From assembly GCA_964655005.1 (NCBI GenBank), contig CAZZKE010000005.1:16076-80075 (forward strand): a stretch of DNA of 64,000 bases, read 5' to 3'. The notes below the pieces were generated by a model. The model was not told the origin of the DNA and did no database searches. It saw only the letters and a list, made by a program, of their open reading frames with translations. Source of the stretch: CAZZKE01 sp964655005. Lineage in GTDB: Bacteria; Pseudomonadota; Alphaproteobacteria; Rhodospirillales; JABHCV01. This document shows positions 15,756-25,664 of this stretch, piece by piece. The translations under genes and the position numbers were made by a program. How positions within the stretch are numbered: position 1 is the first letter of the stretch; every line of letters starts with the position of its first letter.

Positions 15756-17053
15756 TATTGGCCTATGCTTCGTTCAAGGGCCGGATAGCGCAACCCCAGA
15801 GTCACGCCACGGGCCATCATCAGCACTATCAGCGACGCCCATAGTCCGTGATTGCCGAACACCGGAACCAGTATCGCCAGGGCGACGATATAGATGGCTA
15901 CGGCCTGTAGCATGGCGTTGCGCATGGCGGCGGCGCGGGTGGCGCCGATGAAAATACCGTCCAGTTGAAAACTCCAGACCGATATCAGTGGGCTCGCCAC
16001 CGTCCACGGAAGGTAGTCCCGCGCCAGCAGGCGGATATTCGGGATATCGGTGATGATATCGATCATCAGGCCGCCGAACACCGCATAGAACAGGGCAAAA
16101 AAAGTTGCGAACCCAAGCGCCCACAGGCTTGATATCCTGACTGCCTGGCGAAATTCGGTCCGTTCACCGGCGCCGACGAAGCTTCCGGCCAGGGCCTCGG
16201 CGGCATGGGCGAAACCATCCAGGGCGTATGCCATGATGCTCTGGAAAATCAGCAATACCGCATTGGCGGCAAGCACCGTGTCGCCAATGCGCGCGCCGAT
16301 GGAGGTGAAGGCGGCGAATGATAATTGCAGGCCCAGGGTGCGGATGAAAATATCCCGGTTGACCGCCAGCAGGTGGGCCATGCGGGCGCCGTTCAGGATA
16401 GCTTTCATGTGCCACACCCCGCCGATTCTGGTCAAATTGCGCCGCACCAGATGGCCGCCGATGGCAATCGCCCCGACTTCCGATATCAGGGTCGCCCATG
16501 CGACCCCCTCGACCCCCAGTTCCAGCCCGATCACGAACCATAAATCCAGGATGATATTTACGCCGTTCATGGCGACCTGCATGATCAGGGCCGATTTGGC
16601 GTCGCGAATGCCGATAAACCAGCCGACCATGGCGTAATTCAGCAACGCCGCCGGGGCGCCCCAGACACGGATGTAATAGTAGTCGCGGGCCAGTCTTTCG
16701 ACATCGTCGCTGGCGTCAAGCAGAACGAACGCCAACTCGCCCAGCGGCCATTGCAGGACCGTCACCGCCATCCCCAGGGCCGCCGCCAGCACCGCCGCCC
16801 GCGCCAGCACCGCGCGCACTTCATCGGCATTGCCGGCGCCGAAGGCCTGGGCCGTAAAGCCGCCGGTGCCCATGCGCAGGAACCCGAAACCCCAGTAGAT
16901 AAAGCTGATAATCAGCGAGCCGACGGCGATTCCGCCGATGTATTGTGCGCCGGGAAGATGCCCGACCACGGCGGTATCGACGGCGCCCAGCAACGGCGTC
17001 GAAACATTGGACAGGATAATGGGGCCGGCCAGACGCCAGACGTTGCGGTTCAT
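15755..17053 (-). CDS. MATE-family transporter, DinF/NorM type
   Basis: The 432-residue membrane protein has about twelve hydrophobic segments and the MATE signature near the N terminus (PIILSNVSTPLLGAVDTAVV, then GHLPGAQYIGGIAVG). MATE proteins export cationic compounds using Na+ or H+ gradients; DinF-like members are less well defined. It begins six bases after the stop of the RamA-like gene on the same strand, so it is the last cistron of the corrinoid operon. Its placement suggests export of a pathway-related or toxic amine, but this is only positional evidence. Confidence 0.9.
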   Translation of the reverse strand: MNRNVWRLAGPIILSNVSTPLLGAVDTAVVGHLPGAQYIGGIAVGSLIISFIYWGFGFLRMGTGGFTAQAFGAGNADEVRAVLARAAVLAAALGMAVTVLQWPLGELAFVLLDASDDVERLARDYYYIRVWGAPAALLNYAMVGWFIGIRDAKSALIMQVAMNGVNIILDLWFVIGLELGVEGVAWATLISEVGAIAIGGHLVRRNLTRIGGVWHMKAILNGARMAHLLAVNRDIFIRTLGLQLSFAAFTSIGARIGDTVLAANAVLLIFQSIMAYALDGFAHAAEALAGSFVGAGERTEFRQAVRISSLWALGFATFFALFYAVFGGLMIDIITDIPNIRLLARDYLPWTVASPLISVWSFQLDGIFIGATRAAAMRNAMLQAVAIYIVALAILVPVFGNHGLWASLIVLMMARGVTLGLRYPALERSIGQ

Positions 17054-17059
17054 ATGAGC

Positions 17060-19066
17060 TCAGTGATTGCGCCGCCGCCGCCGCCCGGGTCGCGGCACGG
17101 CGGCCTCGCCGGCCGGCAAGGCAACCACTTTTGCAAGGTTGGGATAGGGGTGGGTCTTGTGGGGAAAGGCCATGGCCGCTACGAAGTGGTTCTGGAATTC
17201 CGGTTCGACCGCCGTTTCGATTTTCTCAATCCGCCGCACCAGGCTTTCGATCTCGGCCCGCGCCGCATTGTTCAACAGGGCAATCCGGGCGCCGGTGCCC
17301 GCCGCGTTGCCGGCCGATTGCACCCGGTCCAGGGGGCAATCGGGGATCATGCCCAAAATCATCGCGTATTTGACATCGATGTGGCTGCCGAAGGCGCCGG
17401 CCAGGATAATCCTGTCCAGGGTATCGACCCGCAGCCGCTCCATCAGCAGCCGCGCCCCGGCGTGCAGCGCCCCCTTGGCCAGCTGAATGGCCCTGACGTC
17501 GGTCTGATAGATGCGGATATCAGGATCACCCGCATGCAGGAGATAGGAAAAGGTGCGACCGCCCGAATGTTCATCGGGGGCGATACGGTCATTTTTGGCG
17601 GCGGTGATGACGCCGTCGGCGGTGATAATCCCGCTCAGGAACATCTCGGCGATGACCTCTATAATGCCGGAGCCGCAAATGCCGGTGATGCCGGTCGCCT
17701 CGACGGCCGCCTCGAAGCCCGGTTCATCCGACCACGAGTCACAGCCTATTATTTTAAAGCGCGGCTGCAATGTTTGCCGGTCGATGCGGACCCGTTCGAT
17801 GGCGCCGGGGGCGGCCCGCTGGCCCGCTGAAATCTGCGCCCCTTCGAACGCCGGGCCGGTCGGGCTGGAACATGCCAACAACCGGTCCCTGTTGCCAAGA
17901 ACAATTTCGGCGTTGGTTCCGACATCGATTATCAGCGTCATTTCAGGCCGCAAATGCGGCGCTTCGGACAATACCACGGCGGCGGTATCGGCGCCCACGT
18001 GACCGGCGATACAAGGCAGGATATAGGCCCGGGCGCCATCGCGCAGGACCAGGTCAAGGTCGGACGCCGGTAGTTCCAGCGCCCGGTCGATGGCCAGCGC
18101 AAACGGCGCCGATCCCAGCGGCACCGGATCCAGGCCAAGCAGCAGATGATGCATCACCGGATTACCGACCAGAGTAACGCTGATAATATCATCGGTGCCG
18201 ACACCGGCATCAAGCGCCACCTGGGTGGCCAGGGTATTCAGGGCCTGGCGCACGACTCGAGTCAGTTCCCTGTCGCCGCCGGGGTTTATCATGGCATAGG
18301 AAACCCGGCTCATCAGGTCCTCGCCGAAGCGTATTTGCGGGTTCATCATGCCGCCCGAGGCCAACACTTCACCACTGGTCAGGTCGCACAGATGGGCGGC
18401 GATTGTGGTCGATCCCAGGTCATAGGCGATGCCCAAAAGCGTCCGGTGATAGCCGGGCCAGACGGCGACGATGCGGTCTGGCCCGCTTAAGCCTACGGTC
18501 ACCTTCCAGCCGTCGTCGCGCAGGGCACCCTGCATTTCCCGAATGACCCGGCGGTCGGCAATCAGGCCGTCCGGACCGCATTGCCCGGCCATTGCCTCCT
18601 CCAGCCGCCGCAGGTCGCCCGAGGGCTGCTCCATGTCGGCCTCCGCCACTTCGACGTAGTGCAGGGTGATGGTTGGATCGATGACGATCTCGCGGGCCTC
18701 GGCGCGTTTGCGCACGACCTGGCGGTGAACCTGGCTTTCCTCGGGAACGTCCACTACCACGTCACCCAAAATCCGGGATTGACAGCCCAGCCTGCGGCCT
18801 TCGCCCATATTCTTTTTCAGGGCGTAGCCGGTTTCTTCATCCGAGGCCGGGGATAGATGGCTTCGGGCCGAGGTTATACCGTATTTGGCGAAATCGCCCT
18901 CGGCGACGGTGATCTGGCAGCGTCCGCAAATGCCCCGGCCGCCGCAGACACTGTCCAGATCGACGGCAAGCCGGCGGGCGGCTTCCAGCACCGTCGTTCC
19001 GGGTGGAAAACTACCGCGTTTTCCGGAAGGCGAGAAGACAACCAGTACTTGCCGGGCCTCAGCCAC
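17060..19066 (-). CDS. RamA-like reductive activator of corrinoid proteins, [2Fe-2S] and ASKHA domains
   Basis: The protein should reduce inactive Co(II) corrinoid back to Co(I) in an ATP-dependent way. From GTG at 19066 it is 668 residues. An N-terminal ferredoxin-like domain holds C41, C47 and C50 (CGGRGICGRC) plus C95 (RLGCQSRI). The large C-terminal domain has ASKHA loops such as GIAYDLGSTTIAAHL, IDVGTNAEIVLG and ILAGAFGSHID (DUF4445 type). The start overlaps the methyltransferase stop as GTGGCTGA, the same 8-base overlap seen between metV and metF. Upstream ATG (19108) and GTG (19147) would add unconserved Gly-rich sequence. It ends with an Arg-rich tail (RPGRRRRRNH). Confidence 0.9.
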   Translation of the reverse strand: MAEARQVLVVFSPSGKRGSFPPGTTVLEAARRLAVDLDSVCGGRGICGRCQITVAEGDFAKYGITSARSHLSPASDEETGYALKKNMGEGRRLGCQSRILGDVVVDVPEESQVHRQVVRKRAEAREIVIDPTITLHYVEVAEADMEQPSGDLRRLEEAMAGQCGPDGLIADRRVIREMQGALRDDGWKVTVGLSGPDRIVAVWPGYHRTLLGIAYDLGSTTIAAHLCDLTSGEVLASGGMMNPQIRFGEDLMSRVSYAMINPGGDRELTRVVRQALNTLATQVALDAGVGTDDIISVTLVGNPVMHHLLLGLDPVPLGSAPFALAIDRALELPASDLDLVLRDGARAYILPCIAGHVGADTAAVVLSEAPHLRPEMTLIIDVGTNAEIVLGNRDRLLACSSPTGPAFEGAQISAGQRAAPGAIERVRIDRQTLQPRFKIIGCDSWSDEPGFEAAVEATGITGICGSGIIEVIAEMFLSGIITADGVITAAKNDRIAPDEHSGGRTFSYLLHAGDPDIRIYQTDVRAIQLAKGALHAGARLLMERLRVDTLDRIILAGAFGSHIDVKYAMILGMIPDCPLDRVQSAGNAAGTGARIALLNNAARAEIESLVRRIEKIETAVEPEFQNHFVAAMAFPHKTHPYPNLAKVVALPAGEAAVPRPGRRRRRNH

Positions 19067-19958
19067 CCCGCCGCCGCCGCCGGCGCCCCCGGGCGCCGGC
19101 TTCGTCATTGCCGGTCGGTTCGCGGTGTTTCCTGATCCAGCGGGCACAGTTGGGGTCGTGGCCCATCATCACGTCGGCCCCCATGATGGCGTCGGTGACT
19201 TCCCGATGCAGCGGGTTGGTAATCGCCGAAGTCAGCCCGGCGCTGATGGCCATGCAAATGAAGGCGGCATTCAGGCCGTGCCGGTTGGGCAGGCCAAAAC
19301 TGACATTGGACGCGCCGCCGGTAGTGTTGACTTTCAGTTCCGTATGCAAACGGTGCAGCAGCCTGAACGATGTCGCCCCGGCGTCATTCAACGCCCCGAC
19401 CGGCATGATTAGCGGATCGACAACCACATCGCAGGCCGGAATGCCGTAGTCGGCGGCGTGGTTGACGATTTTTCTGGCGACTTCAAAGCGCACGTCCGGG
19501 TCTTCCGAAATGCCGGTTTCATCATTGGAAATGGCGACCACCGCGGCGCCGTATTTTTTGACCAGCGGCAATACCTCTTCCAGGCGTTCTTCCTCGCCGG
19601 TTACCGAATTGACCAGGGCCTTGCCCTTATACACGGCCAGGCCGGCTTCCAACGCCGCGACGACCGAGGAATCAATGGACAGCGGCGCATCGGTCAGCGA
19701 CTGCACCAGTTCAATGGTTTCGGCGAGAATTTTCGGTTCGTCGGCCATCGGGATACCGGCGTTGACATCCAGCATATGGGCGCCGGCCGCAACCTGGGCC
19801 AGGGCGTCGGAGCGGACGCGGGAATAGTCGCCGGCGGCCATTTCGGCGGCCAGCAACTTGCGACCGGTCGGGTTGATCCGTTCGCCGATAATCACGAACG
19901 GGCGATCGAAGCCGATAACGACCTCCCGGCTGGCGGAACTGACTACTGTTTCGGTCAT
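19059..19958 (-). CDS. Methylcorrinoid:tetrahydrofolate methyltransferase, pterin-binding family (MtgA/AcsE-like)
   Basis: The 299-residue protein carries the pterin-binding TIM-barrel motifs: FVIIGERINPTGRK, AAGAHMLDVNAGIP, PLSIDSSV, ALVNSVTG and a CDVVVDPLIMP strand. In the corrinoid context it should move the methyl group from the methyl-corrinoid protein to tetrahydrofolate. ATG at 19958 has AGGAG upstream and gives MTETVVSSASREVVIGFDRP, the N terminus I expect from relatives; GTG at 19997 (8-base overlap with metF) is the alternative. The C terminus is Arg-rich (ARGRRRRRRGG). It lies between metF and the activator gene. A dihydropteroate synthase role is unlikely in this setting. Confidence 0.9.
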   Translation of the reverse strand: MTETVVSSASREVVIGFDRPFVIIGERINPTGRKLLAAEMAAGDYSRVRSDALAQVAAGAHMLDVNAGIPMADEPKILAETIELVQSLTDAPLSIDSSVVAALEAGLAVYKGKALVNSVTGEEERLEEVLPLVKKYGAAVVAISNDETGISEDPDVRFEVARKIVNHAADYGIPACDVVVDPLIMPVGALNDAGATSFRLLHRLHTELKVNTTGGASNVSFGLPNRHGLNAAFICMAISAGLTSAITNPLHREVTDAIMGADVMMGHDPNCARWIRKHREPTGNDEAGARGRRRRRRGG

Positions 19959-19989
19959 GACTGCGGGGACTCCTGTTGATACATTTTTG

Positions 19990-21018
19990 TCATTCACTTA
20001 TCGCATCGGCCGCCAGATCGACCGGATTGGGTTCCTTGCGCCACGGTTTGCGTCCCCGCAGCACACCGGACTGATGGACAATTTCGGCTACGTGTTCCTC
20101 TTGTTTGTAGGCCATCACATGAATACCGGAAATGCCAGCCATTTCTCGCAACTGCTGAACGATTTCGATGCAGATATTGCGGCCTTCGCGTTTCTGGTCG
20201 GCGGCCCCCTGCAGGCGCGATATGATCGGCTCGGGGATGTGGATGCCGGGCACGTTGGTCCTGATCCAGCGCGCCGATCTGGCCGACGCCAGGGGGCCGA
20301 CGCCGGCCAGGATGAAACATTTCTTATCCAGTCCCCGATCACGAACCCGGGTCATGTAATCGGCCAGCATGGGCACGTCGAAACAATACTGGGTCTGTAC
20401 GAACTGTGCTCCGGCGGCAATTTTCTTGGCCAGCCGGTGGACCCTGAAATCATGGGGCGGGGCGAACGGGTTGGCCGCCGCGCCCAGAAACACCTGTGGC
20501 GCGGTGGTGATTTTGCGACCCGACAGGAATTTGCTTTCGTCGCGCATCATCCGAATGGTGGTCAGCAGCGACATACAATCCAGATCGAATACCGGCTTGG
20601 CGCCGGGCTGATCGCCGGCCTGGACGCCGTCGCCGGTCAGGCACAGGATATTGTTGACGCCCATCGCCGCGGCGCCCAGCACATGGCCCTGAATGGCGAT
20701 GCGGTTCTGGTCGCGACAGGATATCTGCATCACCGGGGCATGGCCGATACGGGTTAGCAGGGCGCAGATACTGACCGACGACATGTGGCAGTTGGCGCCC
20801 GATCCGTCGGTGGCGTTGATGCCATCGACCCAGCCCTCGAATACTTGGGCCCGCTCGAATACTTCGTTTGGATCGGCTGAATCCGGCGGGTTGAGTTCGG
20901 CGGTGACGGCAAAATCGCCGCGCCTGAGGATTCGTTCCAGGCGACCGCGCGAGGAATGGCCGGGTTTCGGCGGCAATGGCGCGGTCGGGTCCAGCGTTTC
21001 GTAATCGTCGTCAGTCAC
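19990..21018 (-). CDS. metF: 5,10-methylenetetrahydrofolate reductase, MetF family
   Basis: The 342-residue flavoprotein family member interconverts methyl- and methylene-tetrahydrofolate. Typical strands are visible: DFAVTAELNPPDSAD, NATDGSGANCHMSSVSICAL, NNILCLTGDGVQAGD, GAQFVQTQYCFDV and KCFILAGVGPLASARSARWI. The GTG start overlaps the metV stop as GTGACTGA. Unlike E. coli MetF, which works alone in methionine synthesis, this copy is paired with a MetV-like gene. In this operon the enzyme probably runs in the oxidative direction, turning methyl-THF from demethylation into methylene-THF. The electron acceptor is unknown. Confidence 0.93.
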   Translation of the reverse strand: MTDDDYETLDPTAPLPPKPGHSSRGRLERILRRGDFAVTAELNPPDSADPNEVFERAQVFEGWVDGINATDGSGANCHMSSVSICALLTRIGHAPVMQISCRDQNRIAIQGHVLGAAAMGVNNILCLTGDGVQAGDQPGAKPVFDLDCMSLLTTIRMMRDESKFLSGRKITTAPQVFLGAAANPFAPPHDFRVHRLAKKIAAGAQFVQTQYCFDVPMLADYMTRVRDRGLDKKCFILAGVGPLASARSARWIRTNVPGIHIPEPIISRLQGAADQKREGRNICIEIVQQLREMAGISGIHVMAYKQEEHVAEIVHQSGVLRGRKPWRKEPNPVDLAADAISE

Positions 21019-21544
21019 TGGACAATTCCAATTTCTTTGCTGCCGCCCGTTCGGCGGTGGCCCGCAACCACGACGAAGTCCCCCGCAGGCTTTGATCCGG
21101 GGGCATCTGGACGATGTTTATCAAGTCGCCGTCTTTCATTTTCAGGCTACCCTTCCAGGCTTCCGTCCAGACACACGGCATATCCGGTTCGACCTCGCAG
21201 TTGCCGTCGGCCCGGACCCCGCCGCAAGGGCCGTTACGCAGCGACTTGGGGCAGTTCATGGGGCATGACATGCCGGTCGATGAAAGTACGCAGTCGCCGC
21301 ACATGCGGCAGTCGAACAGGAACCCCTTGACCCGCCTTTCGACGGCAACCACCGGCCCCTCGACCCGGTCATAGCCGATGGCGTTCCAAAGCGGATGCAG
21401 GCCAAGCAGGATATCGGCCAGAAAGTTGTAGACGGTTTCCAGCAAACGGGCATGCCGGACCGACCAGCGACGGATCGTATAGGTGCGGGCGCCGCGACCT
21501 ATTACGCTGGTTCCGCCGGGTTCGTAGCCGGGTCCGGGGGTCAT
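21011..21544 (-). CDS. MetV-like cysteine-rich partner of MTHFR (MTHFR_C domain)
   Basis: From the ATG at 21544, one base after the DUF1638 stop and behind GGGAGA, the product is 177 residues. Eight cysteines cluster at about 79, 82, 85, 94, 98, 107, 116 and 124 (CRMCGDC, SCPMNC, NGPCGG, PDMPCVW). This matches the MetV / MTHFR C-terminal family of acetogens, which binds zinc and/or Fe-S centres and pairs with MetF. It overlaps metF by eight bases, so a MetFV complex is likely. The longer frame from 21616 would overlap DUF1638 by about 70 bases and is not favoured. Confidence 0.85.
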   Translation of the reverse strand: MTPGPGYEPGGTSVIGRGARTYTIRRWSVRHARLLETVYNFLADILLGLHPLWNAIGYDRVEGPVVAVERRVKGFLFDCRMCGDCVLSSTGMSCPMNCPKSLRNGPCGGVRADGNCEVEPDMPCVWTEAWKGSLKMKDGDLINIVQMPPDQSLRGTSSWLRATAERAAAKKLELSSD

Positions 21545-21545
21545 C

Positions 21546-22151
21546 TCAAACGGTCTCCCGCCCCTTGCCGGCAATAAAATCGGCCAGGCCGCCCATGCCG
21601 GTGAATTGGTAATCATAGGATAATCCCAACCGTTCCGCCGCCGCCCTGGCGCGGTCGACCAGTTCCGGGTCCGTGGTCTGGGCCAGATAGAGCAGCCGGT
21701 TGTAGTTGCCGAAATAAATTTCCAGGAGTTCCGGATGGCGGTCCAGTCCCAGGCCTTCGAACACCAGTTTGTCGAACTGACGGACCAGATAATCGGTCAG
21801 ATAAAAGGTCGCGGGATCGGCCTCGTTCAGTATTTTGAAATCGTCCGCACCGGCGTAAAATTCATAACAATGGGGGCCGGCGATGCGTTCCACGCCTTCT
21901 TCGGCAAGCACCGCGTCGAGCAGGCCGCCGGTTCCGCAATCGCCGTATAGCACCAAAATTTTACCGTAGGCCGTCTTGTTTTCGCGAATTTTCCGGCGCA
22001 CCCGTTCGGGGATATCGGCGGGCCGGTTGTGCAGAATCGCCGGCAGACACTGAACCGTTAGGTGGTTCCAGCCGTTGCCTTCGATCAGGCCGGTGATTTC
22101 ACGGGCCAGCGCACCGCAGGCAATCAACAGGGTGTCGGCCGACCGCGCCAT
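21546..22151 (-). CDS. DUF1638 family protein, function unknown
   Basis: The predicted 201-residue protein opens with MARSADTLLIACGALAREIT, the standard start of DUF1638. Other family-like blocks are ILVLYGDCGTGGLLD and AGPHCYEFYAG. C12, C35, H41, C72, H94 and C95 could form a metal site. In my knowledge DUF1638 genes recur beside corrinoid methyltransferase genes, but no biochemical role is established. It is embedded between the corrinoid protein (11 bases upstream) and metV (one base downstream), so it is almost certainly co-translated with them. A function in corrinoid loading, repair or methyl transfer is plausible but unproven. Confidence 0.85.
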   Translation of the reverse strand: MARSADTLLIACGALAREITGLIEGNGWNHLTVQCLPAILHNRPADIPERVRRKIRENKTAYGKILVLYGDCGTGGLLDAVLAEEGVERIAGPHCYEFYAGADDFKILNEADPATFYLTDYLVRQFDKLVFEGLGLDRHPELLEIYFGNYNRLLYLAQTTDPELVDRARAAAERLGLSYDYQFTGMGGLADFIAGKGRETV

Positions 22152-22162
22152 GTCATGAAGTT

Positions 22163-22882
<720 letters not shown>

Positions 22883-23007
22883 CACACACACTCCCAAAGG
22901 GCCAGGGCAAGCGGGATGCCCGCGTCACCGATTATAGGAAAAAGCTAATTGAAATTACGCCGTCAACTGTCTTGGCGGGGACATCTTATAATCGAAAACC
23001 GACATTT

Positions 23008-25443
23008 TCAGGTCCGTAATTTCTCATTTCCGGGATCATACGGGCTTTCTTCCAGCACCACCGCCGGATAGCGCTTGCCGAGAATTTCGATCTCCAGTTC
23101 CGTGCCCGGTTCGGCCAGGTCGGGGCGGAGCATGCCGAGCGCCAGGGATTTCCCCAGCCGCCAACCGTAACCGCCGCCGGTGGCCCGGCCGATAACCTGG
23201 CCGTCCTTGAGGATCGGGTTGTTGCCAAGGGCGTCGGCGTCTTCGGTTTTCAGGACCTCCAGGGTCGCGAAAGCGTTGCCGAAACCCTTGTCCCGCCACA
23301 CCGCCAGCGCTTCCCTGCCGGTAAAATAGCCCTTGTCCATCTTGATGAAACGATGCAGGCCCGATTCGAACGGCGCATATTCGATAGACAGTTCGGTGCC
23401 GACCAGCCGGTAGGATTTTTCCAGCCGCAGGCTATCCATGGCGCGAATACCGAACGGCTTGATGCCAAGGTCTTCGCCGGCTTTCATCAAGGCGTCAAAA
23501 ATATGGTTTTGATATTCTATGGGATGGTGCAGTTCCCAGCCCAGTTCGCCGACGAAATTTACCCTGACGGCTAATGCCGGGGCCAGGCCGACGGTGATCT
23601 GACGGCCCGACAGCCACGGGAAGGAGGCGTTGGAAAAATCGGCCTCCGATACCCGCTGCATCAGTGTCCGCGCCTTCGGGCCGGCCAGCACCAGTACGCC
23701 GGTTTGGCCGGTCAATTGTTCGAAGCGTACCGAGCCGTCGCCCGGCATGGCTTTTTGCAGATAATCATGATCCAGCCGTTGCATGGCCCCGGCGGAAACC
23801 AGATAGAAGCGGTCCGGCGCTTCGCGCATGATGGTGAATTCGGAATGGACGCCGCCGTTTGTGTTGAGCGCGTGGCAAAGGCCGATACGGCCGATTTTTT
23901 TCGGCAGAGTGTTGGCGATGAAGGTATCCAGAAAGGCCTCGGCGCCGGGGCCGGAAATACGGCATTTGGCGAACGCCGTCATGTCCAGCAGGCCGACGTT
24001 CTCGGCGACATTCCTGCATTCGTTACCGACATGTTGATGATAGGCCGAGCGGCGAAACGACCAGTCGTCGGTTTGCGGGACGCCATCGGGGGCGAACCAG
24101 TTGGCTCGTTCCCAGCCGAATTTCTGACCGAACACGGCGCCCAACCCCTTCAGGCGGTCATAACATGGCGCCGTCCGCAGGGGGCGCCCGTCGTCGCGTT
24201 CTTCGTCCGGATAGTGAATCACGAAGACGCTGCGATAGGCTTCTTCGTTCTTGACCCGCAAGTAGGATTTGGTGGCGTAATCGCCGAACCGCCGGGGCTC
24301 GACGCCCAGCATATCGATCGTCGGTTCGCCTTCGACGATCCACTCGGCCAGTTGCCAACCGGCCCCGCCGGCCGCCGTAATGCCGAAGCTGTGGCCTTCG
24401 TTAAGCCAGAAATTTCGTAGGCCCCAGGCCGGGCCGACCATGGGGTTGCCATCGGGCGTGTAACAGATGGCCCCGTTGTATACTTCCTTGACCCCGACCT
24501 CGCCGAACGCCGGCACCCGGTTGATGGCCGCCTCAATATGCGGCTCCAGGCGTTCCAGGTCTTCCTGGAACAGCTCGTATTCGCTGTCCTCGCCGGGGCC
24601 GTCCACATAACAGCAGGGCGCGCCGACCTCGTAAGGGCCCAGGATAAGGCCGCCGGCTTCCTCGCGCAGGTACCAGCTGTTGTCGGATTCCCTGAGCACG
24701 CCCATTTCCGGCAAGCCGCGCTCGTGACGGGCGAGAATTTCCGGGTGCGGCTCGGTAACGATAAACTGGTGCTGCACCGGGATTACCGGAATATCCAGGC
24801 CGACCATGGCCCCGGTCTTGCGGGCGAAGTTGCCCGAAGCGGAAATAACGTGTTCGCAGGTGATCTCGCCCTTATCGGTGCTTACCACCCACTCGCCGCC
24901 CGGTTTTTGGGCGATGCCGGTAACGGCGGTGTGGCGATAGATTTCCGCCCCCATGTCGCGCGCCCCCTTGGCCATGGCCTGGGTCAGGTCGGCGGGCTGG
25001 ATATAGCCGTCATCGGGATGCACCAGGGCGCCCACCAGGCCGTCCGTATTGCATAGCGGCCACAATTCTCCGATCTCGTCGGGGGTGATAAATTTGTAGT
25101 TGACGCCGATAGTCTGGGCGACGCCGGAATATTGATAATATTCATCCATGCGATCCTGGTTCATTGCCAGGCGAATATTGCCGACCGTGCGAAGGCCGAC
25201 GTTCTGGCCGGTCTCGGCTTCCAGTTGGCCATACAGCTTGACCGAATACTGATGCAACTGGCCGACCGAGTAGCTCATGTTGAACAGCGGCAGCAACCCG
25301 GCGGCGTGCCAGGTCGAACCCGATGTCAGTTCCCTGCGTTCGCAAAGAACGATATCGGTCCAGCCCTTTTTGGCCAGATGGTAGAGCGTCGAGACGCCGA
25401 CTACGCCGCCTCCGATAACAACCGCGCGGGCATGGGTTTTCAT
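23008..25443 (-). CDS. Dimethylglycine/sarcosine dehydrogenase-like flavoprotein with GcvT-type folate domain
   Basis: The 811-residue enzyme starts with the FAD loop AVVIGGGVVGVSTLYHLAKK and has SGSTWHAAGL, in which H46 is the expected covalent FAD attachment site of dimethylglycine and sarcosine dehydrogenases. A DAO-type oxidase domain (about 1-385) and a linker domain are followed by an aminomethyltransferase-like GcvT domain and its C-terminal barrel (about 430-800). Such enzymes oxidise N-methyl groups and pass formaldehyde to tetrahydrofolate as methylene-THF. As the first minus-strand gene facing MttB it fits the second demethylation step. Substrate choice between dimethylglycine, sarcosine and another N-methyl amine cannot be read from the sequence. 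Confidence 0.9.
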   Translation of the reverse strand: MKTHARAVVIGGGVVGVSTLYHLAKKGWTDIVLCERRELTSGSTWHAAGLLPLFNMSYSVGQLHQYSVKLYGQLEAETGQNVGLRTVGNIRLAMNQDRMDEYYQYSGVAQTIGVNYKFITPDEIGELWPLCNTDGLVGALVHPDDGYIQPADLTQAMAKGARDMGAEIYRHTAVTGIAQKPGGEWVVSTDKGEITCEHVISASGNFARKTGAMVGLDIPVIPVQHQFIVTEPHPEILARHERGLPEMGVLRESDNSWYLREEAGGLILGPYEVGAPCCYVDGPGEDSEYELFQEDLERLEPHIEAAINRVPAFGEVGVKEVYNGAICYTPDGNPMVGPAWGLRNFWLNEGHSFGITAAGGAGWQLAEWIVEGEPTIDMLGVEPRRFGDYATKSYLRVKNEEAYRSVFVIHYPDEERDDGRPLRTAPCYDRLKGLGAVFGQKFGWERANWFAPDGVPQTDDWSFRRSAYHQHVGNECRNVAENVGLLDMTAFAKCRISGPGAEAFLDTFIANTLPKKIGRIGLCHALNTNGGVHSEFTIMREAPDRFYLVSAGAMQRLDHDYLQKAMPGDGSVRFEQLTGQTGVLVLAGPKARTLMQRVSEADFSNASFPWLSGRQITVGLAPALAVRVNFVGELGWELHHPIEYQNHIFDALMKAGEDLGIKPFGIRAMDSLRLEKSYRLVGTELSIEYAPFESGLHRFIKMDKGYFTGREALAVWRDKGFGNAFATLEVLKTEDADALGNNPILKDGQVIGRATGGGYGWRLGKSLALGMLRPDLAEPGTELEIEILGKRYPAVVLEESPYDPGNEKLRT

Positions 25444-25664
25444 AAGCTTTATCCCCCGGAAAATAAACCAGATCAGCCAAGGTTTTTCGTAGCAAGCGAG
25501 GGCCTTTACCGGCTAACCGCGCGGCGACCCCCGCTGTCTGTTTTTCGTCATGCCCGGACAAGTGTCATGGCGTAGATGAAACAAAGGGGGGCGAAAGTGG
25601 AAAAACGATGAATTCGGGCCGGGGCTTAGATGCCAGGGATAACCACCCACCGGGGAAACATGCC
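25444..25664. promoter_or_regulatory. Divergent promoter region between flavoprotein and MttB genes
   Basis: This 221-base spacer separates the start of the minus-strand corrinoid operon from the plus-strand mttB homologue, so it should hold both promoters and any operator. The mttB ribosome site is CCGGGGAAAC before ATG 25665. I could not identify a convincing sigma-70 pair or a clear palindrome by eye. An AraC-type regulator such as the one at 14735 would be expected to bind direct repeats here if it controls the pathway. Confidence 0.55.

Noticed and set aside
19059..19997. Dihydropteroate synthase (FolP) for the pterin-binding protein
   Set aside because: It lacks the FolP context and matches corrinoid/THF methyltransferases by its GERINPTGRK start and its operon.
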